Assembly: GCF_001522545.3 (NCBI RefSeq) | Contig: NC_031774.1 | Coordinates: 21,499,025 to 21,563,024 of the forward strand | DNA from: Parus major | Lineage: Eukaryota > Chordata > Aves > Passeriformes > Paridae | Direction of reading: 5' to 3' | DNA: 64,000 nucleotides | Shown here: piece by piece, positions 48,780-60,100 of the stretch | Numbering within the stretch: the stretch's first letter is position 1 | How the letters are laid out: every line of letters begins with the position of its first letter | Notes under the pieces: generated by a model | Databases searched by the model: none | Seen by the model: only the letters and a program-made list of their open reading frames with translations | Told to the model about the DNA's origin: nothing | Position numbers and translations under genes: made by a program

Positions 48780-51700
48780 AAGAGTAATGGAAAGGGAAGA
48801 CGAGAAGAACCTTAACCCCTTCGGGAGCGCGGGCCGCAGCAGAGCCGGCTGCGGGCGGGGAGCGGGGGCACCGGCGGCTGCTCTGGGCTCCCAGCGGGCT
48901 CCCCCCGGGGCCCGGAACATGTGTCCTCCCTTCTCCCGCGTAGCTTCCCCCACCCCGTGCAGAGCAGGGGGGACTCGTGGCTTTCATCTGTGTGTGTGTA
49001 TATCTGTGTGTGCGGGGGGGAGCGGGATGCGGCTCCAGGGGGAGCGGGAAGGCAGAATGGGAATGCGACCCCCCGAAACGGCGGCTCGGGAGGGGCCCTT
49101 GGCCACCGCCACCCTCCAGGCCTTGCTCCACAAACAAGACCGGCACCGCCGTTTTCATTAGCTCGGATCTGACAAGAATAGGCGACCAGCCCTCGCCCCC
49201 CAGATGCAGAAGGGATTTCTAGAGACGTCGTCATTAAAAACCGCCAGAGACGGATTCATTTATGAGATTTTAAACCATTTTGTGAGTTTCCCTCAGAGCA
49301 GGAACGGGCTCGCTGAGTTTTCTAGTCCAAGAAAGCTTTCAGCGGATTTGCCTTCTTATTCTGTTTATTACCTCTACTTAATTATTTTCTCGTCCTTTCT
49401 TCCTCCCCTCCCAAACTCACCCACCCCACTGCAGGCCCCTTTCTTTCCCTCGTCCACAACATAATAAAAACCAAACCAACTCAATGCACGAAAGCCTTTC
49501 TAAAATCCGCTTCGGGGCGGCCAAGGGAGCCTGGGTACTGCCGGTACCGGCAGCCTGCGAGCGGCTCTGCTCAAGGGCAGCTGCCCTGGGTACCGAGAGC
49601 ACCTCAGCTCCCGCATCCCCAGCTCCTCCGCAGCGGACTCGCAGCGGCGCTCACGGCAGAGAAGCGCTTCAAATACGTGTTTCCCTGTTCCTTCCCCCGC
49701 GATTTTTTGGGAGAATGGAAAAGAAGCCTGAAAGAAACGATGTGAGGGCAGTTCTCGATGCTACAGCATTATACTTGGCCTCGGGATTTCTCTTCGGTAA
49801 AGTTAAACAATTTGCAAGAGCAAAAAAACTGAACGGAGAGATTTGGGGATCGGGCAAGAAAAATTATAAACACACATACATATGTGTGAACATTTACATA
49901 TATATGTACATATATATAATTTTTATTCACGAACGTTGCAATACACTGTCTCGGAGAGGCAGTGCAGCGTGGCCGACCCGGAGGAGGGCTGCCCAGGGTG
50001 CCTTCGGTCAGAACGCTCGGCTAGCCTCTCCTTGCATTACATTATAACGAAAAATCCAATAAATTCAAATCAGGGCTAATCCGCAGCCCTCGGAAAAGAC
50101 AGCAATGGAAACGTCTGTCTAAGAGCCAATTTGCGTTCCTAGAAGCGGAAGGTTAATTCGGGAATCGTTACCGGGGGAAAGGATGTGCGCAAATACCTGG
50201 CGATCTAGCGGGCGTGGGGGGGGAATAACCGGGAAATCACTTTTCCTGGATGTTTTCGTTTAGCCGGACTAAGTTTGGCGTGCGGTTCTCTCAGCAAGTG
50301 TGACGAGGGATTCCCCTCAGCTCCCGTCAGCCGGGAGCGGAGCCTTGCGAGTACAAAAGCACCCAGGGAGCCTGTAGCCGCCTTCCCGGTAAACGAGGCG
50401 ATGGAGCCGCGTGTCGCGGCGCAGCCGGGACTGCCGTGTCCATCCGGCCGCGGCGTTCTGCCCACCCGCTGTCCCCGCATTCCCGACTGCGGGACCCAGG
50501 ATCCGCAGAGCAAGGGTGCAAAGGGACGCGCACCATTTGAAACGCGATCTCGTAATTTTTCCTCCGAGTGACCCCAAATCTACCCTGCCCCTGCATCAAA
50601 TGCATCCAAAAGGGAAGGGAGAAAGAGCGGCCGAAAGGTTCGCGCTCCATAGCAACAAGTTGCCAATTCCATGTGTACGTGGGTTTTATATCGAGACAAT
50701 TTTCAGGTACGGTCGCTGTTGGTTTTGGAAGGGGTCACTCCAGAGAATCCCTTCTCCCCCAGAGCTGCTGGAGCCCATATAAGAGCCAATCGGTCCCTCC
50801 TTTATGGACAGCAGCTCACAGCGACCGAGTAATAGATGGGAGAATCGTTAGGAATCTGCAGTTCCGGACGTTCCAGGTGTCGCCTGCCGGCCATACCCCA
50901 GGGAGAAGGGATAGCCCAGGGCAGCCCTGACTCCCTTGTTTCCGAGGAACTGTTTCCTTTCCGCTGAGGCAAGGGCGGGTGTCACTCCCGGGTGAAGACC
51001 CGGAGCGAGGCGCAGGCGATGGCGGGCATATCCTGCATTTCGATTTCTGATAGAACAATAAATATTTATTCCTGTGTGATTTAAACATTCAGGCTTGTGT
51101 CAAGCCCAGGGAAAAGGCAGAGGTTTCCGCTGCTCCCTGCACACCGGGCGCGGCATCGCAGGGCTGCAGGGAGCGGGCAGGCGGGACGGCTGCTGGGACG
51201 AGCCCGGCTCTCGCAGGAGGCCGGGGGGAGGAGGCAAGAAAGCTCTTCCCCACTTTCCCAGCCACTGCCGAGGGAAACCCGCCGTGTCCCCTCAAACCTC
51301 CACCGTCCTCCTGGTACTCCCGATGTGTGCGGCCAGAGCGGCGGCGGGATGGCTGAGGAGAGTCACGGCAGGACTCCGGGGTGCCGGATCCAGCACCCCA
51401 GGTCCTGCCCTCACCTCTAAGCCGTGGGAGAGTAAATACTTCGGTTCAGGGAGCGGGGTCGTTTCACTGGAGAGTGGGATGGAGAGAGGGGGGATCTTTC
51501 ACACCGTTCCCTCCTGGCACTTTGGCAGAGCCCTGCTCTTGGAAACTGTTTCGGATTTGTTTCCCCAACGGTTTGGTTTGTGTGGTCACTTCAGAGCTGC
51601 GGGCTCCTTTTGTACTGGACTGAGATCTGAAGGCGACCTATTTATAACACCACTGCAAGGGGGAGTGAGGGAAAAAAGTACTCGTGCTAATCTCCCCCAA

Positions 51701-51731
<31 letters not shown>

Positions 51732-54700
51732 CCAGCGGGACGAAGTTTCATCTTTATTTCGGGAGAGGAGCTTGCTTAGTGACCGTCCGGCTGGTACCTG
51801 CCGCCTTGCGCTCTGGCTCCTGCTTGCTGCCTGGCACCGGCTGGGGCCTGAGCTGCACCGTGCGGGGGCTTTGCTGTCCTGCCTTTTGAGCCTTTCCTCG
51901 GGAATAAATATCGAATGTTGTTAAAACACGTTCCTCGTGTAACGAAAGCCCTTGCAGAGAACTGAAGCTGACCCGCTTGCCTCCTTTCCGGTAAAAAAGG
52001 AAGGACCAGGCTCCGATGCTGGCCAGGCTAGCCCCTACTTCTCTGAGCTTGTGCGGCAAAGCTTTTTCACCCACGCCCTCAGATCCCTCCCCGCTGCCTG
52101 TTACCGCCACCTCAGCAAGAGAGCTCCGTTTTCCTCAGCTCTCACCCCTCAGCCCTGCTGCTTTTCGGCCGTGGTCCCTCAGCCGCGCTCTCCTCGGCTC
52201 TGGGCCCCGCTCCGCAGCGCGGCCCGTCCTGCTGCTCCGGGAACCGAGGGCTCCATGAGCATCCACATGGCCACCTGTGCCTGTGTATCTCTGTGTTGTC
52301 ACCAGAGAGGACACCTGCTTGGTGGCTGGGATGCTGAGTGAGGGACCCGCCAGACGCAGGCTGCCTCCGCTGCCGGTCCGCGGTCTGCGCAGCTCATGGT
52401 GGGCCCGCGGTGCCCGCTCCGGAGGAGGGGGCGAGGCAGGGGTGCCCAGCCCTCTCTGTGAGGGACTCAAGGGGAGGCAGCAGGAGAGAACTACAGCCAC
52501 CATGGCCTGCTCCGCTCGGACCACGCCGGGGTCCCTAAGGTGCCTTAGGGGACTGCTCCGGGCCGCAAGGGCTTTCCAGAAGAGAACTGTGCTCCCTTAG
52601 GTTGTTTTTTTTTTTTTTTTTTTGCAGACAGTGTGGAGCTCGCACCCAACCGCGGGCAGCGAAGGGCATTCATGTACCCGGTCCTGCACGCCGACCCCGA
52701 GGCTGCCGCGGCCGGAGAGGGGCGGCTGGGCCCACTCCGAGACGGGCCGTGCCCTGCCCTGTCCGGCTGGTCAGCGGAGCCCGGGAGCCCCGGAGCAGCA
52801 CAAACCCCTCTATTCCGCCCCTTCCCCAGTGTTCCCAGAAAAACATGGAAAATCACCTCTTTCTGACATCGCGCTCGCGGGGCTCCGGGTGACGCCAGTG
52901 TGTGAGAACCAATGGGAAGATGGAGCAGGGGCGGCCCCCGCACCCCGCTCCGTGTCCCGCCGGGCGCGGCCGAGCGCACCCAGCTGGCATCGTGTCCCGG
53001 TCCGGGGACCACAGACAGGCTTAGACGGTAGAGCCGGGCTGAGTTAAAGCCGTGCTGCTCACTTCGTCCAGCTTGCAAACACCCCGGACAGATCTGGGAT
53101 GCATGGTGGTGGGGTGGAGGGTGTCTATATTTAATATATCATCCCTGCTGGCTGATGGTAAATTCCTTCACGCGGGGAAATATGCACTTGCTATTAATTT
53201 GCTCGAGACTTTCCTTTTACGTGTGACCTTGCCAGCACCGGCCCTGAAATCAGGGGCTATATTTTGCTTAAGTCAGAAGTTCGGGCGCAGTGAAGGCAGG
53301 GCGGCTGTGCCCTCAGGGGAAGCCGTGGTCCTCCGGGCGGTAACGCCGAAACAGCGGCCGAGCTTACCCCGCAGCTCCTGCCGAAGGACGGTGCACGGCA
53401 GCAGCTACTGGAGCTGAGGGAGGCTCGGCGGAGCCCTGGGGATGCGGCACCGCGCTCTGGGTACCGCCCGCCTGTCCCGGGGTGCGCTGCGGGACCAGGC
53501 GGAGCCACCGCCCCGAGCGTCCCGGCTCTGGTCCCAGAGCAGCGCAAGGACAGCCCCCGACACCGGTGACCTTTTGGGGCCGGGCCGGGATGCGCTGCGG
53601 GATAGGCATTTCCCCTTGGGGTGCGTCGGCCTGGGAATGTCCTCCTTGCCCTACGCTTGAAACAAAGAGGTCGGGGAGGAGGGAGGACCGAGCCGAAGGC
53701 ATCCAGTGGCAGTTGCTGCACCTGTCAGCGCGGAGAGAGCGGCTCCCCCTGACCTTTATGAGCAGGGCAGCGCTGGGACAGCCCGCGGCGGCGGGGGCGA
53801 GGGAGGAGAGACGGGGACATGCTTCAATAGGGGGAGGAGGTTGAGCGAAAGGGATCTCGTCCCCGGTCCGTCACGCCTGGTGCTGAGACCCGGCCTCGGG
53901 GACGGTGCTGGCCCAGCCCGGAGACCCACCTCCAGCATCCCTCGGCGAACAGCAGCTGGTGCCTGCTGCCAAGGGAGGATGAAAAGCGCTCCCAGAGAAG
54001 CGTGGATACTTTTTACTACAAATATGAGGCACTCAGGGCAAGGCGACTCCAGGTCTGGGAGAGAAGCGGCAGATCCGCTCCAGTTCCCGCACCCTGCAGC
54101 GCTCTGCTCGGCACCCCCGAACCTTCGGGCTGCTGCGATGGAGCGGCCGGCTTAGCCCCGTCCCCGGTCCTGCCTGGCCCTTGAATTTCGTTTGCTCCTC
54201 TCCTTTCCTTACTCTCCGATAGATATTTCCCTGGTTATTTGTAAAAAATGCATATTTCTCGTTGCAATCTCCAAGCAGCTCCCTTAAACCATGTCTAAAC
54301 CAAAGAAAAAATAGATCTTCCCTAATAAAGCCACTCCCGACCCGGAGCTAGGAATTACAATCGCGACGATTTTTTTTTTTTTCCCCTGATAACAATCTCG
54401 TATCAATTACAGATATCACAGCACAATGTTAGGCGGACAGTCCACCACTCACAAACTTATTTTCCGTGTGATTTGCGCCAAAATCTGCTGCCCCAGCATG
54501 GTTTAAGTGCTCAAGGCGATGGCTCAATGCACCCGGGAGCTCCTGAGCTCCTGGCTCGGGCGAGGAGCGCCCGTACTGGGCTCTCACGTTTGCTCCGGGG
54601 CCACGGGAGCGGCTTTCTCCCTTCCCTTTGCTCAGAGCGCTGGTTTCCAAGGCACTGGCGCCGGAGGAAACCCCTCTTTTATCAGCAGGTTCATTCGAGG

Positions 54701-55000
54701 AGGAGCACAGGAAGAGCAACGTGTGATTTTTGGGGGGCTTTTCCAAGCCCTGGAAAAGTCCTTTCCAGAACTGCCCCGAAGAGGGAGGGGAGCAGGATAA
54801 AGGGGATTTGCAAATAAAATGCTCGGCTTCTTGGTACGGTGTCCTCTCTCAGGACGCTCCGCACCCGCCCTTGGCGGCAGTGGGCACACAGAGCCCGGCC
54901 CGAGGGCTGCCCGGCCCCGCCGCCGCTCCCCGGGGCTTTAACTCTCCGCCACGGCCGGGTCTCGCAGCCGCAGCGGCGGATCTCTGAGTAGATGTGATTC
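48780..55000. promoter_or_regulatory. CpG-rich upstream domain of ALX4
   Basis: Successive CpG-dense blocks (about 48,820-49,200, 49,500-49,660, 50,260-50,560, 51,110-51,420, 51,770-54,180 and 54,520-54,980) separated by AT-rich spacers (for example 49,260-49,480, 49,860-50,060 and 54,185-54,470). No exon of a known gene was recognised; all open frames are compositional and overlap on both strands. The extended multi-island layout is typical of Polycomb-regulated homeobox loci. A divergent non-coding transcript is possible but not shown. Confidence 0.55.
51703..51732. repeat. Poly(T) run
   Basis: About 30 consecutive T in the upstream CpG-rich domain. No associated retroposon body seen. A shorter run (about 21 T) lies at 52,603-52,623. 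Confidence 0.95.
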
Positions 55001-55124
55001 CTAGCAGGGGCTTCATGCTGCTCTTCCAGTCTCCTGAACGATAGATATGACCCCTTCTTTCCTGTTACTCGTTTGCTTGTTTATTTTTTTAAGACTTCCA
55101 GGAACACTGCTATTTTTTTTTTTT

Positions 55125-55314
55125 NNNNNNNNNNNNNNNNNNNNNNNNNNNNNNNNNNNNNNNNNNNNNNNNNNNNNNNNNNNNNNNNNNNNNNNNNNNN
55201 NNNNNNNNNNNNNNNNNNNNNNNNNNNNNNNNNNNNNNNNNNNNNNNNNNNNNNNNNNNNNNNNNNNNNNNNNNNNNNNNNNNNNNNNNNNNNNNNNNNN
55301 NNNNNNNNNNNNNN
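55125..55314. other. Assembly gap (190 N) inside a poly(T) tract
   Basis: 190 undetermined bases, bordered by T runs on both sides (55,112-55,124 and 55,315-55,329). A gap within a homopolymer; its true length and content are unknown. Poly-X reading frames across it are artefacts. Confidence 0.99.
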
Positions 55315-55329
55315 TTTTTTTTTTTTTTT

Positions 55330-56207
55330 ACTTGCAAAAAATCCTATCAAGGCTTATTGTGTCAGAGCCATGTCTAATTAAGGGGGAGGTGGTTCACAGG
55401 GTTCACAAATTCCCTCCACAGGATGGTCCAGGGTTGGTCTTACAGAAAGCATCCAAGATATTTTGCAAGCAGTGGAACAGGCTGAGGAGATGCCTGTGTG
55501 AACATCCCAAGAGGATGTCACGTCCTTACTTTAAATCTCACACTGAGGGAAGCACCCTTGATTTAAGACAGAGGAAACAAGTCTCAAACAGTGATTGCCT
55601 GAACTCACACTCAGCCACAATATTTGCTGTCCACTGGAAGCCGGGAAAGAGCTCAGGAGTCCTGTAGGTCTCTGCCCCTTCCTCCAGTGGGCAGCTCAGA
55701 AGTAGCAGCCCCCTGCCCAGGTGAGCGGCTTGGCCAGCCTCTGCATTTCAGGCAAAAGTACCTTATCTACTGAAAGACACAGGGACACAAGTGACTGGTA
55801 TTTCTCTAGGTCCTGAGCTTCTTCAGCTTTCACTGGAGTCCAAGAAAGCTGCAGCAGCTCACCCAGAAGTCTGTACTAAGCAGCCTTGGTGAAGTGTACC
55901 CAAGTCTCCAAATTACATGGTGACAACCTTGCCCAGTCACAGCAACAGACCTTTTCCCAGCTGCCATCCTCAGCTTTTAGGGTCATCCACTCATGAAAAC
56001 TTCTCATCAGGGCACTCTGCTGCCAGGGCACAAGAGAAAGTCACCGAGAAAGTCTGAAAAGGAACAGTGTTTGAATGACATCATTAGGAAATTTGCTATC
56101 AAAGCAGGAACAATGACTTAGTCTGACTGGTCGTTTTTGGTGGCTTAAAAATCAGAAGGACAAAAACAGAGAGTGAACCCAACAGCAACAACAATAACAG
56201 CAAAAGG
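55330..56207. other. Gene-free stretch after the gap
   Basis: AT/GC-balanced sequence with no recognised gene or repeat. CpG density drops abruptly compared with the sequence before the gap. Confidence 0.6.
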
Positions 56208-56556
56208 TCATAGAATGGTTTGTGTTGGAAAAAGAAGCACAGATCACCTAGTTCCAATTCCCCTGCCATAGGCAGAGACACCTTCCACTAGTGCAGGTTC
56301 ATCAAAGCCCTGTCCAACCTGGCCTGGAACACTTCCAGGGATGGGGCATAAACACCTTCTCTGGGCAACCTGTTCCAGTGCCTTACCATCCTCACAGTGA
56401 AGAATTTCTCCCTAAAATCTAATCTAAACATACTCTCCTTCAGTTGAAAGCCATTTCCCCTTGTCCTATCACTGCATGCTCTTGCAGAAAGTCCATCTCG
56501 CTCTTTCCACTTTAGGTGCTGGAAGGTTGCTGTAATGAAGCAAAGGCAGAGCCTCC
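56208..56556 (-). mobile_element. CR1 LINE, 5'-truncated 3' end including the end of ORF2
   Basis: On the plus strand the sequence begins TCATAGAATGGTTTGTGTTGG and runs through CACCTAGTTCCAATTCCCCTGCCATAGG..., the reverse complement of the avian CR1 3' region. On the minus strand it encodes the typical C-terminal tail of CR1 reverse transcriptase (FFTVRMVRHWNRLPREGV, then SLEVFQARLD) followed by the 3' UTR and the CATTCTATGA end. About 350 bases remain; the 5' part is missing, as is usual for CR1. The copy is inactive. Some open frame extends beyond the element by chance. Confidence 0.92.
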
Positions 56557-57039
56557 ACAGCCACTGCAGTCTGTGATGGAGACAGCCTGTGGCTGTGCCG
56601 GTGCTGGGATGGACTGTGAGGACAGTCAGACAGACCTTCTCCATGTTTAAAATGACAGTCCTGTCAGCTGAGCCCCGGGGCCACCTGTGTCCTCCCTGCT
56701 GCTCAGATTTATAGAGTGTAACATTTTAATAAAAAACACACACACCTCTCCACTTTGGTGCATTAAGAGATTTCTAGCAAAACACAGTAATGTTGCTATA
56801 AATTTCCCTCCCAGCACCCTCACAAGTAATAACTCAAGCCCCAGCATTTTGCATTTAATGTTTATTTTGATGGCTGCATTCCAGAAAGAAAAGGGAAAAA
56901 GAGGCAAAATCTACTCAACCGCTCTCCCTATTGCTATTAGCCTGATGTTTTCAATAAAATTTAGTGCAAACTGGGAAACAAACACTTGGAAAAAGAAAGG
57001 AGGAAAACAAGCACACTTGGGCAAAATTCTCCTAGACAT

Positions 57040-57105
57040 CTGCCAAGGCCTGGGTTCGAATCCTGGCTTAAATTACAGATGCCCTGCCATGGGCACTCAT
57101 TATGT
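57040..57105 (+). repeat. MIR-like SINE head (tRNA-derived region)
   Basis: GGCCTGGGTTCGAATCCTGG followed by CTTAAATTACAGATGCCC...GGGCA resembles the 5' tRNA-derived part of MIR (GCCTGGGTTCGAATCCCGGCTCTGCCACTTAC...GGGCAAG). The perfect RNA polymerase III B-box core GGTTCGAATCC is kept, but no A box or cloverleaf is present upstream, so this is not a tRNA gene. Confidence 0.4.
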
Positions 57106-60100
57106 TCCACTCCCTTGGCATGTTTGCACAGCACCCTAGGGTGCCATACTTGTGTTCAGAAAGGTTCAGAGGTGGGATGCTCTGAAGGACTGAGACATAT
57201 GGAGGCTTAAGGTTGAAATGGCCAAATCTGGAAGTTAAAGGCTGAGACTTCTTGGCCAAGTAGTGCAGGGCAGAATACTAGGAGTGCTGCCAGTCATGTT
57301 TGAAGTATGTGGCAGAGCTATTTAAAGCTTTCAGAGCACCTGCTTTTCTGTGAAGCCACCAGTTCTTCACGTGCACCAGCACTAAGCCCACATTTGCCAC
57401 TGAGAAAGGACAAAACCATGCAGACAGATGGTGATACACCCAGATGAGCCATGGGCATTTGCTTGGTGACTCCTGACTCTGCTGAGAGCAACTTAAACCC
57501 TCCTGTGATGGTGAATATTTACGCAGATGCAGCTTGAACTTTTGATTGCTTACCCAGAAGCAGTAACCCTCATTCAGATGTGATTAACAAAAATGCTCTG
57601 AGAGCAGCAGCACTACATAACCAGGTTGCTCACTACTGAGAGATGCGTCCCAGGCCCACGCTGAGACGTGTGTGTGAAGCATGCATGGGCTAATCATGGA
57701 GAGCTGCACATCCAGAGCATGTGAAACACGTCTTTGTGCTTCAGGCCAGGAGAAGCCAGTGGGTTTAAGGAATTACAAGATTTAAATGTTGTAAAAGTTT
57801 TTGGGTTGCCTGTTCTGCAAGGCACACTTCACCTTGCATTCCCTGTCCAATAACTCCCATGCTGGTATGGCTGTGTCTCTGCCTTGAGGTGTGTATTCAT
57901 CCAGCTGTGGCTAGACCTGAATTTTTCAGGTTTCCTTCTCTCCTCAGATCACTCTAGACCCCAAGGAGATTCAGAGACTGATCATACTGTGACGTTTCAC
58001 TGAACCACCAGTGCCTGTACACCCTCCCAAATTCCACTGGTTCAGGAAGGCGCCACCAGCTCAACCAGCTCTCCTTTTTCCATGGAGTATCTCTGATCTC
58101 TGAGTACTTTTATATGACACTCACTTCTCCCCATTTTTCAATAGTGAAATGAGAAAGATTCTTTGCCCTGGATCAAAGGCACCAAATCCACCAAACAGTT
58201 CTGCTATGGTGGCACAGAGTGACCCCTTTTTGTGTTCAGGCAATATGTCTCTTGAGTTCACATCCAACACTTGAGGTTTCTATGGACAAAATTAGTGTCT
58301 GTTGTTTGGCTTATGATATTAGATTCATTGGGAAAGTGGGATGTACTAAATTAGATATTGTGGTCATGACTTCCCTATGTGGAAAAACCTGTTATCTCAC
58401 ACTAATTCTTCTATTTTGATATAAATGACCAATTTGTAAGTGTTCACAGTACCCAGATTCTCTTAAAAGGGACTTCATGTTGTCTGTTCTTCTCTGAAAT
58501 TTCCATGCCATCTGAGCCAACCTCTGCATTGAATCCTGTCATCAAAGGCAAAAATCTCCCAAATCATAGAGAGACAAAATATATTACTCCTGCCCATGCC
58601 ATCTTGCAGTGTGCCTCTGCTTTTTTCAGTGGTATGAAATGAGCAATCAAGACTTGGTCCTGAGCCCACTGGTCAGAGTGGAGGTGTCACTGCCTGTAAA
58701 CGTCAATAAAGTTTTTGATCTCCATCTTTGAGCTAATGTGATTATTTCTATTTGAATTATTCCTAGTCACACACATCATGAATGCATGAGGCATGATTGT
58801 GAACTCATGTCTACTTTTCTGGAAACAAAAGGCTCATGGCAATGGTGAGCTTCCCACCAGCAAGGACTACACTGACAGGAATGGGAACAACTCTCAGCTC
58901 CTTGCCAGTGATTGTCAAAAGTATGTTTACTGCCAGAACATGTCTAGATAATGTCTATTTTTTCCTTCTTTCAAGGTGCTTGCTCTATTGGCTTCAGTGT
59001 GGTTACCATGAGGATAACATTAGTTTTACACCTAGAAGCTGGTCCTTTGCTTTCTTTTCACTCTCCTTTTGAGCAGAAAATTAATTAAACAGCCTACAGC
59101 TCTGTGGGACAAGTTTTAAGAATGCTGGTAGAAAAGTATTAATCAAGCACTCCTTCGCTATTACCTGGAGAACATCTGCTCACTGAACAGAATTTGTGAC
59201 TTTTTAACTCCTTTTAAGAAACACATCTGTCTGTGACCCCACCGGTCTGAAACATGAACCTGCTGTTTCTAGAGGGTTTAAGGCACACCTTTTAACCTTT
59301 TATATTTTCCCATCTTCCTTCCCAGCAGAACTGTCTACAGCAACCTTAGTGTACTGAATACCCAGGATGGTTTTTCACCTCACAGAAATTGCCATGGCTC
59401 TGATGGCATCATGGCAATTCACACAAGGTGTTTGGCTCTTCAGTATTTGTCTCAATTTTTTTTTAAAAATCTATGTTTAAAAAAATTAATGCTGTTCAGA
59501 AGGAAGGCAGCTTGGGTTTGTGTTGATTGTATTTCAACAGTCAGAATCAGCAAAACTTCCAGCCAACGTGGACAAAAGGAGAGAGTTCAGTGGTGTGTCT
59601 ATCTGATTTCTTTTTTTATGCAACACCCGACACTGAAAAATATTGGAAGAGGTATAGTAGTTCCTCTTCAAGGCCTCAAGCAGCATGAGGGAAATATATT
59701 CACTAAAAACCTTAAATTGACCCACTCAACGGATAGCCAGTTCCAAGAAAGTCAGCATTTTGGTTTTGTTTTTTTTTTTTACCTTGGTTAATATTATTTT
59801 TATAAGGAGAATGGGAATAAAAGTTCACTCTGGATGACTGGCATGATTTACTTCAACTGCATCAGCACTCTCCCAGGTCATATTTGAGGCAGTTTTTTTG
59901 TGATATTTCCGGGAGGGCAATGGAGTTGTGTGATGCCATTTAAACAAAACAGAAAGCTGAAATATGATTTTTTTAGGTTCCTTAAGGGACAAGAAGAGAT
60001 TTGTTTTAAAAACCTTCAGTCACCTTAAATCCATAAATTTATTTTACCTTGGGACAAGCAGCAGGGATGAGATCACTGAACTGCACAGATGAACAGAGAC

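Noticed and set aside
51095..51889. 264-codon plus-strand open frame upstream of ALX4
   Set aside because: It crosses a poly(T) run giving poly-Phe, has no recognisable domain and no splice or codon pattern suggesting a gene.
55047..55667. 206-codon open frame spanning the N gap
   Set aside because: Artefact of translating undetermined bases between T runs.
57049..57065. Possible tRNA gene (perfect B-box core GGTTCGAATCC)
   Set aside because: No A box, anticodon arm or acceptor stem can be folded upstream; the flanks fit a MIR-type SINE head instead.
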